DNA of 64,000 nt from CALMEC01 sp964531025 (GTDB lineage: Bacteria > Actinomycetota > Thermoleophilia > Miltoncostaeales > Miltoncostaeaceae). Shown here piece after piece: positions 42,500-52,935 of the stretch. The notes below the pieces were generated by a model. That model was not told the origin of the DNA, ran no database searches, and was given only the letters and a program-made list of their open reading frames with translations. Position numbers and translations under genes: made by a program. The DNA lies in the NCBI GenBank assembly GCA_964531025.1, contig CAZHDY010000005.1, forward strand, positions 66,841 to 130,840, in the 5' to 3' direction. Position 1 is the first letter of the stretch. Each line of letters begins with the position of its first letter.

Positions 42500-44233
42500 T
42501 CAGTCGGCCAGCATCAGCCGGGTGAGCCGCGCGGTGTCCTGCGTGGTCCAGCCCGGTGGACGCAGGAGCGCGAGCCACGCGGTGATCAGCTCCGGGCCGT
42601 AGTCGTGCCCGTATCCAGGAGGGGCCTCCATCGAGGCGATCTGATCGGTGGTGAGCTGCCAGAACGTCACCCATGGGAACCAGCCCATCCGCGGGATGAC
42701 GTCGGGTGCACGGGGTTCGCGCAGCCAGTCCGGTCGTTCCCAGATGAGCTCGGGGGACCACCATACGATGGGATCGGACCCGTGCTGAGCGATGGCCACT
42801 CGCGGTCGGGCGAGCGCGCCGTCCGGATCCACGAGGTCCGCCGCGCGCGCGAAGAAGCGCACCGTCTCTCCGTCTCCGACGACCGGCAGGACCTGGCGGC
42901 TGCCGGGTCGCCGCTCGGCGACGATGGCACGCCACAGGTCGGTGCTGTGGGGCGGCCCGACGAACAGGGCTGCGTCGGTCCGATCAAGGATGTCGTCGAT
43001 GCTGTCGAACGCCGACATGGTCGCGAACGCCCCCAGGCTGGTTCCGAACACCGCAAGCTTCGGACGCGTCGCAGGGGGCAGTGACGACCAGTACGCGTAC
43101 ACGGTGTCGAAGAGCACCGTGCCGCTCGTCTCGGACACGGTCCGGTCGACGAGGAACGACATCCAGCTCGGGAAGTACGAGTACTGCATCGCTGCGATCG
43201 CGGTGTTGCCGCCGTTCGTGTACTCGAGCGGGATCGTCGACGACGTCGGTATCCATCCACGCCCGGTCGTACCCGCGACGGCGATCACGGCGCGTCGATC
43301 GGCGTGGGTGCGGCGCAGTTCGGCGACGACGAGGTCCGCCTGCTCCTGCACCGAGTCCGCGGACTCACGGCCGACGTACACGCGGATGGGCTCGATGGCC
43401 GGTCGCCCGGTGAGGGCGGTTATGTCCCGTGCCGACGGTGCGCCGGCGACGAACGTGCGGCCGTCACGCCCCAGGGAGTCCCATGCCACCAGCGACGTGT
43501 CGCTGCCGGATCGGTTCGGTGACCGGGGCTGCACGATGCCGGGCTCGGTGCCCTCGTCGGTCGCCGCGAACGACACCTCGGCCACGCGCCGTGCGCCGGT
43601 CGCGATGATGTCCGTCGCGACGCCGAGGACGAGGGCGGCGACGATCAGCGCGGCGATCGCGCCCGAGAGGGGCGGCGGCAGGACGTGTCGGATCAAACGG
43701 TCCAGCACATGCCACAGTCGGCGCAGGGCGCGCGCGATGGCGAGCAGCACCATCGCGATCACGAGGGCCAGGACCAGCACGCGGATGTAGTGGTGGCGTT
43801 CGCCGTCGTCCATGCCGACGGCCTCGCGGATCTCGGCCTGCCAGCCCGAGCTCAGCCAGAGGACGGCCACGAACGTGATGGCCGACAGCGTGCCGACGAC
43901 CCGCCAGATCCAGATGCGGATGCGGTCCGGCGGCGACGGGATCCTCAGCGCGCGCAGGATCGCGCTGATGGCTGCCCCGATCCCGTACCCGCCGGCGAGC
44001 CCCAGACCTGACACGACGCCCTGGACCACCCAGTGGCGCGGTAGGAGGGACGGCGCGAGCGACTGGACGGCGAACAGCGTCGCCACTACGAGCCCGAAGT
44101 GGTCGAGACCGCTCACGTAGCGGCGTGTCGCGGCGACGAGGCGGCGGCCCGCACGGTGTTCCGCCACCGGCGACGGCTCATCCCCCGTCACGGGTGGCGT
44201 CGGGTCGACGGTTGTGCGTGCCCCCTTCACCAC
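42500..44233 (-). CDS. Membrane alpha/beta hydrolase
   Basis: 577 aa from GTG 44233 (GTG 44230 adjacent); the frame continues far upstream only as a shadow of the MFS gene. Residues 45-230 hold five or six membrane spans (FGLVVATLFAVQSLAPSLLPRHWVVQGVVSGLGLAGGYG onward). The C-terminal half is an alpha/beta hydrolase with the nucleophile elbow GTSLGAF, preceded by IPTSSTIPLEYTNGGNTAIAAMQYSYFPSWMSFLVDR, matching the paired Abhydrolase_9 N- and C-domains common in Actinobacteria. Lipid or ester substrates are likely but unproven. Confidence 0.82.
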   Translation of the reverse strand: MVKGARTTVDPTPPVTGDEPSPVAEHRAGRRLVAATRRYVSGLDHFGLVVATLFAVQSLAPSLLPRHWVVQGVVSGLGLAGGYGIGAAISAILRALRIPSPPDRIRIWIWRVVGTLSAITFVAVLWLSSGWQAEIREAVGMDDGERHHYIRVLVLALVIAMVLLAIARALRRLWHVLDRLIRHVLPPPLSGAIAALIVAALVLGVATDIIATGARRVAEVSFAATDEGTEPGIVQPRSPNRSGSDTSLVAWDSLGRDGRTFVAGAPSARDITALTGRPAIEPIRVYVGRESADSVQEQADLVVAELRRTHADRRAVIAVAGTTGRGWIPTSSTIPLEYTNGGNTAIAAMQYSYFPSWMSFLVDRTVSETSGTVLFDTVYAYWSSLPPATRPKLAVFGTSLGAFATMSAFDSIDDILDRTDAALFVGPPHSTDLWRAIVAERRPGSRQVLPVVGDGETVRFFARAADLVDPDGALARPRVAIAQHGSDPIVWWSPELIWERPDWLREPRAPDVIPRMGWFPWVTFWQLTTDQIASMEAPPGYGHDYGPELITAWLALLRPPGWTTQDTARLTRLMLAD

Positions 44234-44292
44234 AGCCGCTGACCCTACCGCCCTTTCGGTGCGAATCCGGGCGGTCCGGTCACCGGCACGAC

Positions 44293-45861
44293 TCAGGTCA
44301 CGCTGGGCCGAGGCTCCTGCCGCGGGCCGGTCGTGTCGCCGGTGCGTGGATCGGCGATCGGCCGGGTGGATGATCCACCGTCCCTCGGTCGGCGTCGGGC
44401 CCGGCGTTCGACCCGCGCGAGGATCAGTGCGGGGATGAGCGCGACGATCGTGAAGGCCACGACCCACCAGTGGGTCCACGCGTAGGCCTCGGCCATGCGC
44501 TCGCGCACCGGCTGCGGCAGCACGGTGCCTTCGGGAGGCGGCGAGGAGTGGTCGCCCCCCAGTCGCCCCGCCAGGATGACGGCGAGGATCGCGCTCCCGA
44601 TCGATCCGCCGACGCGTTGGACCACGTTGAACTGCGACGTGGCGTCGGGGATCTCGGCGCGCTTGAGGGTCGCGTATGCGGCGGCGAAGGCCGGCATGAT
44701 GGACGAGCTCACACCGACGCCTCGGAAGAAGAGCCCGACCATGATGAGCCACTGCGGGGTGGTCGCCGTCAGGAAAGCGAAGGGGATCGTCGAGACGGCC
44801 AGGATCGTCAGGCCGGTGACGGCGACGATGCCGCCCCCGATGCGATCCGCGATCCGACCGGCGATCGGCGCGGTGATGGCGGCGCCCAGCCCCATGGGGG
44901 CCAGGATCAGCCCCGTCGTGAGTGCGCTGTGCATACGTGGCCCCTGCTCGTAGAGGGGCATGAGGATCATCCCGCCGAACAGCACGGCACCCAGGGCGAA
45001 CGCGGTCACCGAGGCGGCCGCGAACGCGCCGTTCCGGAACAGGCGGACGTTGATCAGCGGCCGGGGACGCCGGAGCGCGTAGAGCACGTAGACCGTGGTC
45101 AGGAGGACCCCGGCGACGATCGGGACCCATGCCCGCGGGGTGGTGACCCGTCCCACGATCCCCGTCTCGGCCAGTCCGAAGGTGAGCAGCGGTATGCCGA
45201 CGGCCATGAGGACGAGCCCGACGATGTCGAGCGGCCACGCGACGCGCTCGCGCGTCGCGTCGGTGGTGAGGAGCCGCATCGCGAGCATGACTCCGACGAT
45301 CCCGACGGGGACATTGATGAAGAACACCCACTCCCATCCGGCGGTCTGGACGAGCAGGCCTCCCAGGACCGGGCCGACGACGGGGGCGATGAGCATCGGG
45401 ATCGCGACCAGGCTCATCACGCGGCCCATGCGCTTCGGGCCCGCGGCCTGGGCGAGCATCGCCTGACCGACGGGCATCAATAGGCCGCCCCCGGCTCCCT
45501 GCAGGACGCGGAACGCGGTCAGTGACTCGAGGTTCCAGGCCAGCCCGCACAGGGCGCTCGCCGTCGTGAACAGGGCGAGCGAGAAGATGAACACCCGCTT
45601 CGGTCCCACCCGCGTGGCGACCCATCCGGACAGGGGGATGACGGCGGCCATGGCCAGCATGTAGCCGGTCACGATCCACTGGATGTGCGCGAAGTCCGTG
45701 TGGAGGTCGAGCGTGAGCCGGTCGAGCGCCACGTTGACGATCGTGGTGTCAAGGATCGACATGAAGGCGCCGATCAGCACCACCATGGCGATGCGGATCA
45801 CATCGGGGCCCAGCTTCTCGGTGGTCGGATCGGCCATGTCGTTCGGATCCGAAGTGCTCAC
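44293..45861 (-). CDS. MFS multidrug exporter, DHA2 (EmrB/QacA) family
   Basis: 522 aa with about 14 membrane spans, starting at GTG 45861 behind an apparent leaderless -10 box at 45870-45875. Family motifs: FMSILDTTIVNVAL (motif D1), WIVTGYMLAMAAVIPLSGWVATRVGPKRVFI (motif A region), FRVLQGAGGGLLMPVGQAML (motif B) and GPVLGGLLVQTAGWEWVFFINVPVG (motif C). It should export drugs or amphiphiles by proton antiport. The membrane hydrolase gene follows 60 bases downstream; a link is possible. Confidence 0.93.
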   Translation of the reverse strand: MSTSDPNDMADPTTEKLGPDVIRIAMVVLIGAFMSILDTTIVNVALDRLTLDLHTDFAHIQWIVTGYMLAMAAVIPLSGWVATRVGPKRVFIFSLALFTTASALCGLAWNLESLTAFRVLQGAGGGLLMPVGQAMLAQAAGPKRMGRVMSLVAIPMLIAPVVGPVLGGLLVQTAGWEWVFFINVPVGIVGVMLAMRLLTTDATRERVAWPLDIVGLVLMAVGIPLLTFGLAETGIVGRVTTPRAWVPIVAGVLLTTVYVLYALRRPRPLINVRLFRNGAFAAASVTAFALGAVLFGGMILMPLYEQGPRMHSALTTGLILAPMGLGAAITAPIAGRIADRIGGGIVAVTGLTILAVSTIPFAFLTATTPQWLIMVGLFFRGVGVSSSIMPAFAAAYATLKRAEIPDATSQFNVVQRVGGSIGSAILAVILAGRLGGDHSSPPPEGTVLPQPVRERMAEAYAWTHWWVVAFTIVALIPALILARVERRARRRPRDGGSSTRPIADPRTGDTTGPRQEPRPSVT

Positions 45862-46124
45862 AACGACCGACGCTAGCACCGATCGTCGCGACTCTGTCGC
45901 CGGTCGGCCCGACCGCATGTCTGGCTCGCCGCCGCGGTACGCCATCCGCCTGTTCGGGTCGATCGACCTTCCGTGGCGGGTCGTTCGGTCACTGCGCGCG
46001 AACGCACCCGACGAGGGCAGTCCACTCACCCAGGTAAGCTGCGCTCCGCGACTGGCATATGCCTGCGCACCCACCGTGTTCTCAGCTCAGGCGGATCGTC
46101 GCTTCCGGAGGAGATGACACCCCC

Positions 46125-47222
46125 ATGCCAGTCCCCACCCAGCAGGTCGTCGCGGATGTCGATTCGGCCGCGGTCACCTTCCCCACGCACGTGCGTGCGT
46201 ATGCCGAGCTGGCACATACGGTCCGCGAACGGGGACTACTGGTCCGAGCCCCCCGCTTCTACCTGTTCGTCGGCATCGCCCAGGTCCTCGCCCTCGCCGG
46301 CATCGTCGCCGGTTTCATCCTCCTCGGCGACAGCTGGTTCCAGCTGCTGATCGCCGCCGCGCTCGGCGTCTTCTTCGCCCAGGTCGCCCTGGTCGCGCAC
46401 GAGGCCGCCCACCGGCAGATCTTCACGAACATGCGGGCGAACACCGTGCTGGCCCGGATCACGGGGAACGGGGTGTGCGGCGTCAGCTACTCCTGGTGGA
46501 ACAAGAAGCACACGAGCCACCACAGCAATCCCAACGAGGTCGGCAAGGACCCCGACATCCAGTCGAACGTGGTGGCGTTCACGCCGGAGGACGCGGTCAG
46601 CTCGAAGGGATTCTTCCGGTTCATCATCAAGCGCCAGGGCTGGTTCCTCTTCCCGCTCCTGTGCCTGGAGGGCCTCAACCTCCATGCGCAGAGCGTTCTG
46701 CACGTCCTGTCGCCGCAGAGGAAGGTGGAACACCGTGGAACCGAGATCGCCCTCCTCGTGCTGCGGTTCGCGGTTCTGATCGTCCCGGTCTTTCTCATGC
46801 TCCCCCTCGGCATGGCATTCGCGTTCCTCGCCGTCGAGGTCGCGGTGTTCGGCCTCTACATGGGCGGGGTCTTCGCGCCCAACCACAAGGGGATGGTGAT
46901 CTTCGAGGAGGACACCCCGATCGACTTCTTCTCCCGGCAGGTCCGATCGTCGCGCAACATCCGTGGCGGGAAGTTGATGACGGCGTTCATGGGCGGGCTC
47001 AACTACCAGATCGAGCACCACCTGTTCCCCGGCATGCCACGTCCGAACCTGGCCCGTGTCCGTCCGCTCGTGCAGGAGCACTGTCGTCGGTTCGACGTGC
47101 CCTACACCGAGGTGGGACTCATGCGGTCGTACGCGATCACCGTCGCCTACCTGAACCGGGTGGGACTGTCGGCGCGCGACCCGTGGGAGTGCCCGCTGAC
47201 CGCCCAGCGCTTCCGGGGCTGA
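46125..47222 (+). CDS. Acyl-lipid/acyl-CoA fatty acid desaturase
   Basis: 365 aa from ATG 46125, with GGAGGAG upstream; the frame opens earlier at 46059. The three histidine boxes of membrane di-iron desaturases are present: HEAAH (92-96), HTSHH (129-133) and QIEHH near residue 306, with NHKGM between. Long hydrophobic pairs flank the boxes. This type (GVSYSWWNKKHTSHHSNPN) matches linoleoyl-CoA/delta-6-like actinobacterial desaturases. Electron donor is not adjacent. It would alter membrane lipid unsaturation. Confidence 0.9.
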   Translation: MPVPTQQVVADVDSAAVTFPTHVRAYAELAHTVRERGLLVRAPRFYLFVGIAQVLALAGIVAGFILLGDSWFQLLIAAALGVFFAQVALVAHEAAHRQIFTNMRANTVLARITGNGVCGVSYSWWNKKHTSHHSNPNEVGKDPDIQSNVVAFTPEDAVSSKGFFRFIIKRQGWFLFPLLCLEGLNLHAQSVLHVLSPQRKVEHRGTEIALLVLRFAVLIVPVFLMLPLGMAFAFLAVEVAVFGLYMGGVFAPNHKGMVIFEEDTPIDFFSRQVRSSRNIRGGKLMTAFMGGLNYQIEHHLFPGMPRPNLARVRPLVQEHCRRFDVPYTEVGLMRSYAITVAYLNRVGLSARDPWECPLTAQRFRG

Positions 47223-47284
47223 CGCCGGCGAGGCGATTGGGCGGGGCGTCGAGGGAGAAGGGCTCCGGTCAGATGTATGCCTGC

Positions 47285-47316
47285 CAAAGGGGGGGGTGGT
47301 GCCAGCACCATCCACC
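47285..47316. terminator. G-rich inverted repeat between convergent genes
   Basis: A run of eight to nine G followed by TGGTGCCAGCACCATCCACCCC forms an imperfect stem around GGTGC/GCACC in the gap between the desaturase and pseudopilin-like genes. It is a plausible two-way terminator. The core resembles the GGTGCC motif of the structured elements but the flanks do not match. Confidence 0.4.
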
Positions 47317-47342
47317 CCGTTGGAATCGGATGCCCGGTGGCG

Positions 47343-47816
47343 TCACCAGGTCGGGCTGAGACAGTCCTTCGCCGCGTCGCCCTTTGCGCAGGTTTTCGAC
47401 ACGCTGGCCGTCTCACTGCGGGTGAATGCGTAGCTGCGACCTGAGCCGCTCCGTGTTGTCAGCGTGTATCCCCCAGGCGGGGTCCCCACCTGTACGTGTA
47501 CCTGGGACTCGACCGCCGATGCGTCAGGGGCTGCCGTGGTCCATGTGATCGCTGGCTCGAGGGACGCGAGGGTGGTCGGGTTGGCGCCGTTGAAGCTCCG
47601 GGCTACGGAGTAGTGGACCTCCAGCGCCATCGCCCCGCTTCGAAGTAGGGAGCGGGCATTGGCATCCTGCGCGTCGTCTTTCAGTGAATCCGCGGCGGTT
47701 TCGCGCATCACGTCATGGCGCGCGTTGCGGGCGGAATGCTGAAGATAGACGAGGACCACGACGACAACGACGAGTGCTCCGATCTCCACGGCCGTGAACT
47801 TTGCCTGTCGTGCCAC
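47343..47816 (-). CDS. Type IV pilin-like protein
   Basis: 157 aa. The N-terminus ARQAKFTAVEIGALVVVVVVLVYL has the class III-like pilin layout: short basic leader, a glutamate five residues into a long hydrophobic helix, then a helical extension (RNARHDVMRETAADSLKDDAQDANARSLLR). The C-terminal part is globular with one disulfide-capable pair (TCAKGDAAKDC). No glycine before the hydrophobic part, so prepilin cleavage is unsure. No pilus assembly gene is near; it may be an orphan minor pilin or simply a membrane-anchored protein. Confidence 0.55.
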   Translation of the reverse strand: MARQAKFTAVEIGALVVVVVVLVYLQHSARNARHDVMRETAADSLKDDAQDANARSLLRSGAMALEVHYSVARSFNGANPTTLASLEPAITWTTAAPDASAVESQVHVQVGTPPGGYTLTTRSGSGRSYAFTRSETASVSKTCAKGDAAKDCLSPTW

Positions 47817-47940
47817 TGGGTCGTGCTCCTATCGGATGGTGGCGGTGTTGTCGAGAGGTGTGCGCTCCGAACGCCGCCGCGGTGATCCGCTTATCGGCAA
47901 CGTGGCGAGGATCCCCAACGGCGCTTTCGTGAGGGTGAGC

Positions 47941-48068
47941 GGAAAGTCCTGTGTCAGACACCGAGCTTTCCGGGACGGTGTACCGTGTAGCGAATAACCT
48001 GCAAATAGGCCTATTCGGTGGTTTTCGTTCGCCGCGTGGAAAGTTTTGTGTCAGACACGGGACTTTCC
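47941..48068 (+). repeat. Structured intergenic element, copy 4
   Basis: 128 bp between the pilin-like gene and the membrane HExxH gene. Both ends carry GTGTCAGACAC hairpins: 47941-47971 (imperfect) and 48038-48068, the latter with 15 bp arms in which three T-G pairs are wobbles in plus-strand RNA and all others pair. Internal ACCTGC and AGGCCTATT match the ACCTGCT and AGGCAGATTTAT blocks of copy 2. The core has changed from GCC/GGC to GTC/GAC at both ends together. Confidence 0.75.
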
Positions 48069-48090
48069 CGGTGGCGTCGGCGCAGGTGAA

Positions 48091-48744
48091 TCAGGGCCAG
48101 ACGTCGGTGTCCGGGCGCAGGTCCAGCGGGCCGCCGTTCACACAGTCGGACGTGCGGTACTCGTCGGGCATGTCCGGGTAGACGGCCTCCCAGTAGAACT
48201 CGGCCAGCTGCTGCGCCTGCATGGGTGTCGCGCCCAGCTCCTGCGCCACCTCCGCCGCGTGCTGCATGCCGTAGCACTCGGTGATGGCCTCGTTCATCTC
48301 GCCGCTCAGGTGGACGGCCTCGTGGGCGATCACCTGGACGGCAACCGCGTTGGCCATGGTGATCCGCCGTTTGCCGCTCGCATACTCCTTCGCCCAGTTG
48401 CAGGCATCACGCTTGATATCGGTCTTGTCGGCCGGGGTCCCGTCGGCGTCGAACCACACCGATCCGAGTTCCTGGCTGATGTCCACCATGTTCCCGAGGA
48501 GCCCCTGACAGCGAACCGCGACATCGCGCTGTGCGACCTTCGACGCGGCCCTGCCGAACAATGCCTCGGCGCTCTGGGCCCGGTACTCGGCCATACCCCC
48601 CGCCACCAGGAAGAACGCCAGGGCGGCCATCACGAACGGGTGGCGTTCGTCGCGTCGTATTTGGAGGACGAGGAACGCTCCGAAGGCACCGGCGGCGAGC
48701 ATGAGGAGAAGAAGACGCAGCGACAGGTGCATTGCCTCAGACAT
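48091..48744 (-). CDS. Membrane protein with HExxH metallopeptidase-like motif
   Basis: 217 aa. Two N-terminal membrane spans (LRLLLLMLAAGAFGAFLVLQI and FVMAALAFFLVAGGMA) precede a domain of about 150 residues with VQVIAHEAVHLSGEMNEAITECYGMQHAAEV. HEAVH fits the zincin HExxH and the glutamate in NEAITE lies where a third zinc ligand of gluzincins could be. Two further cysteine pairs are possible. I do not recognise the family; the role could be a membrane protease or a metal-binding protein. It is divergent from dnaK. Confidence 0.6.
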   Translation of the reverse strand: MSEAMHLSLRLLLLMLAAGAFGAFLVLQIRRDERHPFVMAALAFFLVAGGMAEYRAQSAEALFGRAASKVAQRDVAVRCQGLLGNMVDISQELGSVWFDADGTPADKTDIKRDACNWAKEYASGKRRITMANAVAVQVIAHEAVHLSGEMNEAITECYGMQHAAEVAQELGATPMQAQQLAEFYWEAVYPDMPDEYRTSDCVNGGPLDLRPDTDVWP

Positions 48745-48813
48745 CGGCGAGGGAGCGGCCTCCCTGAAGCGATGACGGCTTGAGCGACAACACAGCGTTA
48801 ACCGCGATCAACT

Positions 48814-48835
48814 TGACATGAGTGCGCTCATATCA
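48814..48835. promoter_or_regulatory. Candidate HspR operator and promoter of the chaperone operon
   Basis: TGACATGAG and CTCATATCA form a 9-4-9 palindrome with one mismatch, 69 bases before the dnaK start. TTGACA at 48813-48818 could be the -35 element, so the palindrome covers the promoter. HspR binds HAIR sites (CTTGAGT-N7-ACTCAAG); this site shares GAGT and the inverted layout but has a shorter spacer, so it is a relaxed match. Confidence 0.5.
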
Positions 48836-48903
48836 GATCATGCAGCAACAGGATTCGACGTTCAGGGTGGCTACGGCCACGACTCAGGAGGCGCAACAGG
48901 ACA

Positions 48904-50804
<1,901 letters not shown>

Positions 50805-50808
<4 letters not shown>

Positions 50809-51434
50809 TGACCGGCGGACCACAGGAGCCGCGGGAGGACCTCACTCCCGACGCGGTGCCGCAGGACGTCGAGCGGGGGGCCGATGCGCCCCCCGCCGCC
50901 GCGGCTCAGGAGCCGGCGTCGGCCCCTGCACCGGAGGAGCCAGCACCGGCCGCCGAGCCGGTGGAGGTCGATCCGGTCGCACAGGTCACGGCCGAGCGCG
51001 ATCAGTACCTGGAGGCGCTCCAGCGGTTGAAGGCCGAGTTCGACAACTACCGCAAGCGGGTGGATCGCGATCGCGAGGCCGTCCGCGTCGCCGGCGTGCA
51101 GGAGCTCGTCGTCGATCTGCTGCCCGTCATCGACAACCTGGAGCGTGCCCTGGAGGCCGCACCCGGAGCCGAGGTCGCCCAGATCGTCGAGGGCGTCGCG
51201 ATGGTGCGCGGGCAGCTCAGCGGGATCCTCACGGGCCGCGGCGTCGAGGCCATCGAGGCCGAGGGCAAGCCGTTCGACCCGGAGGTGCACGACGCGGTGA
51301 CCCAGCACCCGAGTCACGAGCACGAGGAGGGTGCCGTCATGCACGTCCTCGAGCGGGGATATCGGATCGGTGACACGATCATCCGTCCGGCGAAGGTCGT
51401 GGTGGCCGCGAGGCCGCCGGGAGGGGATGGCTGA
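50805..51434 (+). CDS. grpE: Nucleotide exchange factor GrpE
   Basis: 209 aa. An acidic proline-rich N-terminus of about 60 residues, a long dimer coiled coil (AERDQYLEALQRLKAEFDNYRKRVDRDRE) and the beta-wing domain (EGKPFDPEVHDAVTQHPS, MHVLERGYRIGDTIIRPAKVVV). Releases ADP from DnaK. It begins at an ATG overlapping the dnaK stop and ends two bases before dnaJ. Confidence 0.97.
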
Positions 51435-51436
51435 CG

Positions 51437-52537
51437 ATGGATCGTGACCTCTACGAGGTCCTCGGCGTCACGAAGGATGCGTCCGCGGACGACATCAAGA
51501 AGGCGTACCGGAAGCTCGCCCGCAAGTACCACCCGGACCACAACGCCGGGGACGAGACGGCCGAGGAGCGCTTCAAGGAGATCTCGCACGCGCACGACGT
51601 GCTGTCGGATCCCGAGAAGCGCAAGCAGTACGACCTCGGTCCGATGTACGGTGCGGGTCCCCAGGGCGGCGGTCCCGGAGGCCCCGGGTTCGATATGGGC
51701 GACTTCGACCTGCGCGACATGTTCAGCGGGATGTTCGGAGGGCGCGGAGGCGGAGGCCAGGGTGAGGGCTTCGGGCGCACTGCGCCGAAGCCCTCACGGG
51801 GGGCCGATGTCGAGGTCGACGTGACGCTGTCGTTCGAGCAGGCGATGCACGGTGCCACGGTTCCCGTCGCCGTCGAGATCGACGAGGCCTGCGACGAGTG
51901 CCACGGCACCGGCGGCGCGCCGGGATCGAAATCGTCGCTGTGTCCCACGTGCCGTGGGCGCGGAGTGGTCGGCCGTGATCTCGGCGGCTTCGAGGTGATG
52001 ACCCGTACCTGTCCCGAGTGCGACGGGGTGGGCACCGTCTCCGACGTCCCCTGCCCCAAGTGCAACGGGCGCGCCATCCGGCGCGTTCGGACGACGGTGC
52101 ACGTCAAGATCCCGCCCGGGGTGAGGACCGGCACCAAGATCCGCAAGCGCGGCAAGGGCAACGCCGTCCACGGCGGAACGCCCGGCGACCTCATCGTGGC
52201 CACCTACGTCACGCCCAGCAGGCGCTACACGCGTCAGGGTGACGATCTCGAGATCGACGTGCCGGTGACCTACGCCGAGGCGGCCCTCGGCACCAAGGTG
52301 GCCGTGCCGACGCTCACCGGGAAGGTTGCGATCACCGTGCCTGCCGGCAGCGTCGACGGCAAGGCACTCCGCGTCCGTGGCAAGGGCGCGCCGAAGGTCA
52401 AGGGCAGCGGTCACGGCGACCTCATCGCCAAGCTGCGGATCGTCGTGCCGAAGAACCTGACCGACGAGCAGAGGGCGGCGCTCGAGGCATACGCGGCGCT
52501 CGACACGTCGGATCCGCGTGAAGGGTTCACGTCGTGA
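51437..52537 (+). CDS. dnaJ: Hsp40 co-chaperone DnaJ
   Basis: 366 aa. J-domain with the HPD motif in YHPDHNAGD, a glycine-rich stretch (GGPGGPGFDMG, GGRGGGGQG), a zinc domain with four CxxCxGxG-type repeats (CDECHGTG, CPTCRGRG, CPECDGVG, CPKCNGRA) and the C-terminal substrate domain. Complete by all standard marks. Its stop overlaps the GTG of hspR. Confidence 0.97.
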   Translation: MDRDLYEVLGVTKDASADDIKKAYRKLARKYHPDHNAGDETAEERFKEISHAHDVLSDPEKRKQYDLGPMYGAGPQGGGPGGPGFDMGDFDLRDMFSGMFGGRGGGGQGEGFGRTAPKPSRGADVEVDVTLSFEQAMHGATVPVAVEIDEACDECHGTGGAPGSKSSLCPTCRGRGVVGRDLGGFEVMTRTCPECDGVGTVSDVPCPKCNGRAIRRVRTTVHVKIPPGVRTGTKIRKRGKGNAVHGGTPGDLIVATYVTPSRRYTRQGDDLEIDVPVTYAEAALGTKVAVPTLTGKVAITVPAGSVDGKALRVRGKGAPKVKGSGHGDLIAKLRIVVPKNLTDEQRAALEAYAALDTSDPREGFTS

Positions 52538-52935
52538 CGGACACCCGCTTCTTCATGATCGGTGTCGCTGCCGAGATGGCCGGGATGCACCCCCAGACAC
52601 TCCGTATGTACGAGCGGAGAGGGCTCATCACGCCCACGCGTACGTCGGGCGGCACGCGTCTCTACAGCTACGCGGACGTCGTACGTCTCCGCCAGATCCA
52701 GGAGCTCTCCGAGCAGGGCTTCAACCTCATCGGCATCGACCGCATCCTCCGGCTGGAGCGCGAACTCGACGAGGCGCTCACGCGCCTTCGCGAGCTGGAG
52801 GCGCAGCTGCTTCGCACGGCGCGGGCGGTCCACGACGAGGTCATCCAATCCCGTTCCACCGACATCGTGCCCGCGCGACCCACGGGACTCCCCGCACCCA
52901 TCGTTCACCCCGTCATTCGGAGGCGGAACCACTAA
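52534..52935 (+). CDS. hspR: Heat-shock repressor HspR (MerR family)
   Basis: 133 aa. MerR helix-turn-helix (MIGVAAEMAGMHPQTLRMYERRGLI, TRLYSYADVVRLRQIQELSEQGFNLIGI) followed by a coiled coil (RELDEALTRLRELEAQLLRTAR) and a basic tail. HspR represses the operon from HAIR sites, with DnaK as co-repressor, so the operon encodes its own control. It begins inside the dnaJ stop (GTGA) and its stop overlaps clpB (TAATG). Confidence 0.95.
   Translation: MTDTRFFMIGVAAEMAGMHPQTLRMYERRGLITPTRTSGGTRLYSYADVVRLRQIQELSEQGFNLIGIDRILRLERELDEALTRLRELEAQLLRTARAVHDEVIQSRSTDIVPARPTGLPAPIVHPVIRRRNH

Noticed and set aside
44234..45679. Upstream extension of the alpha/beta hydrolase frame
   Set aside because: The extra 480 codons run antisense-like through the MFS gene in another frame, without conservation. 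The hydrolase begins at GTG 44233.
47285..47316. Fifth copy of the structured element at the GGTGCCAGCACC palindrome
   Set aside because: Only the core resembles the family; the TTAACA, GTGGCAA and CCTGCT blocks are missing on either side.
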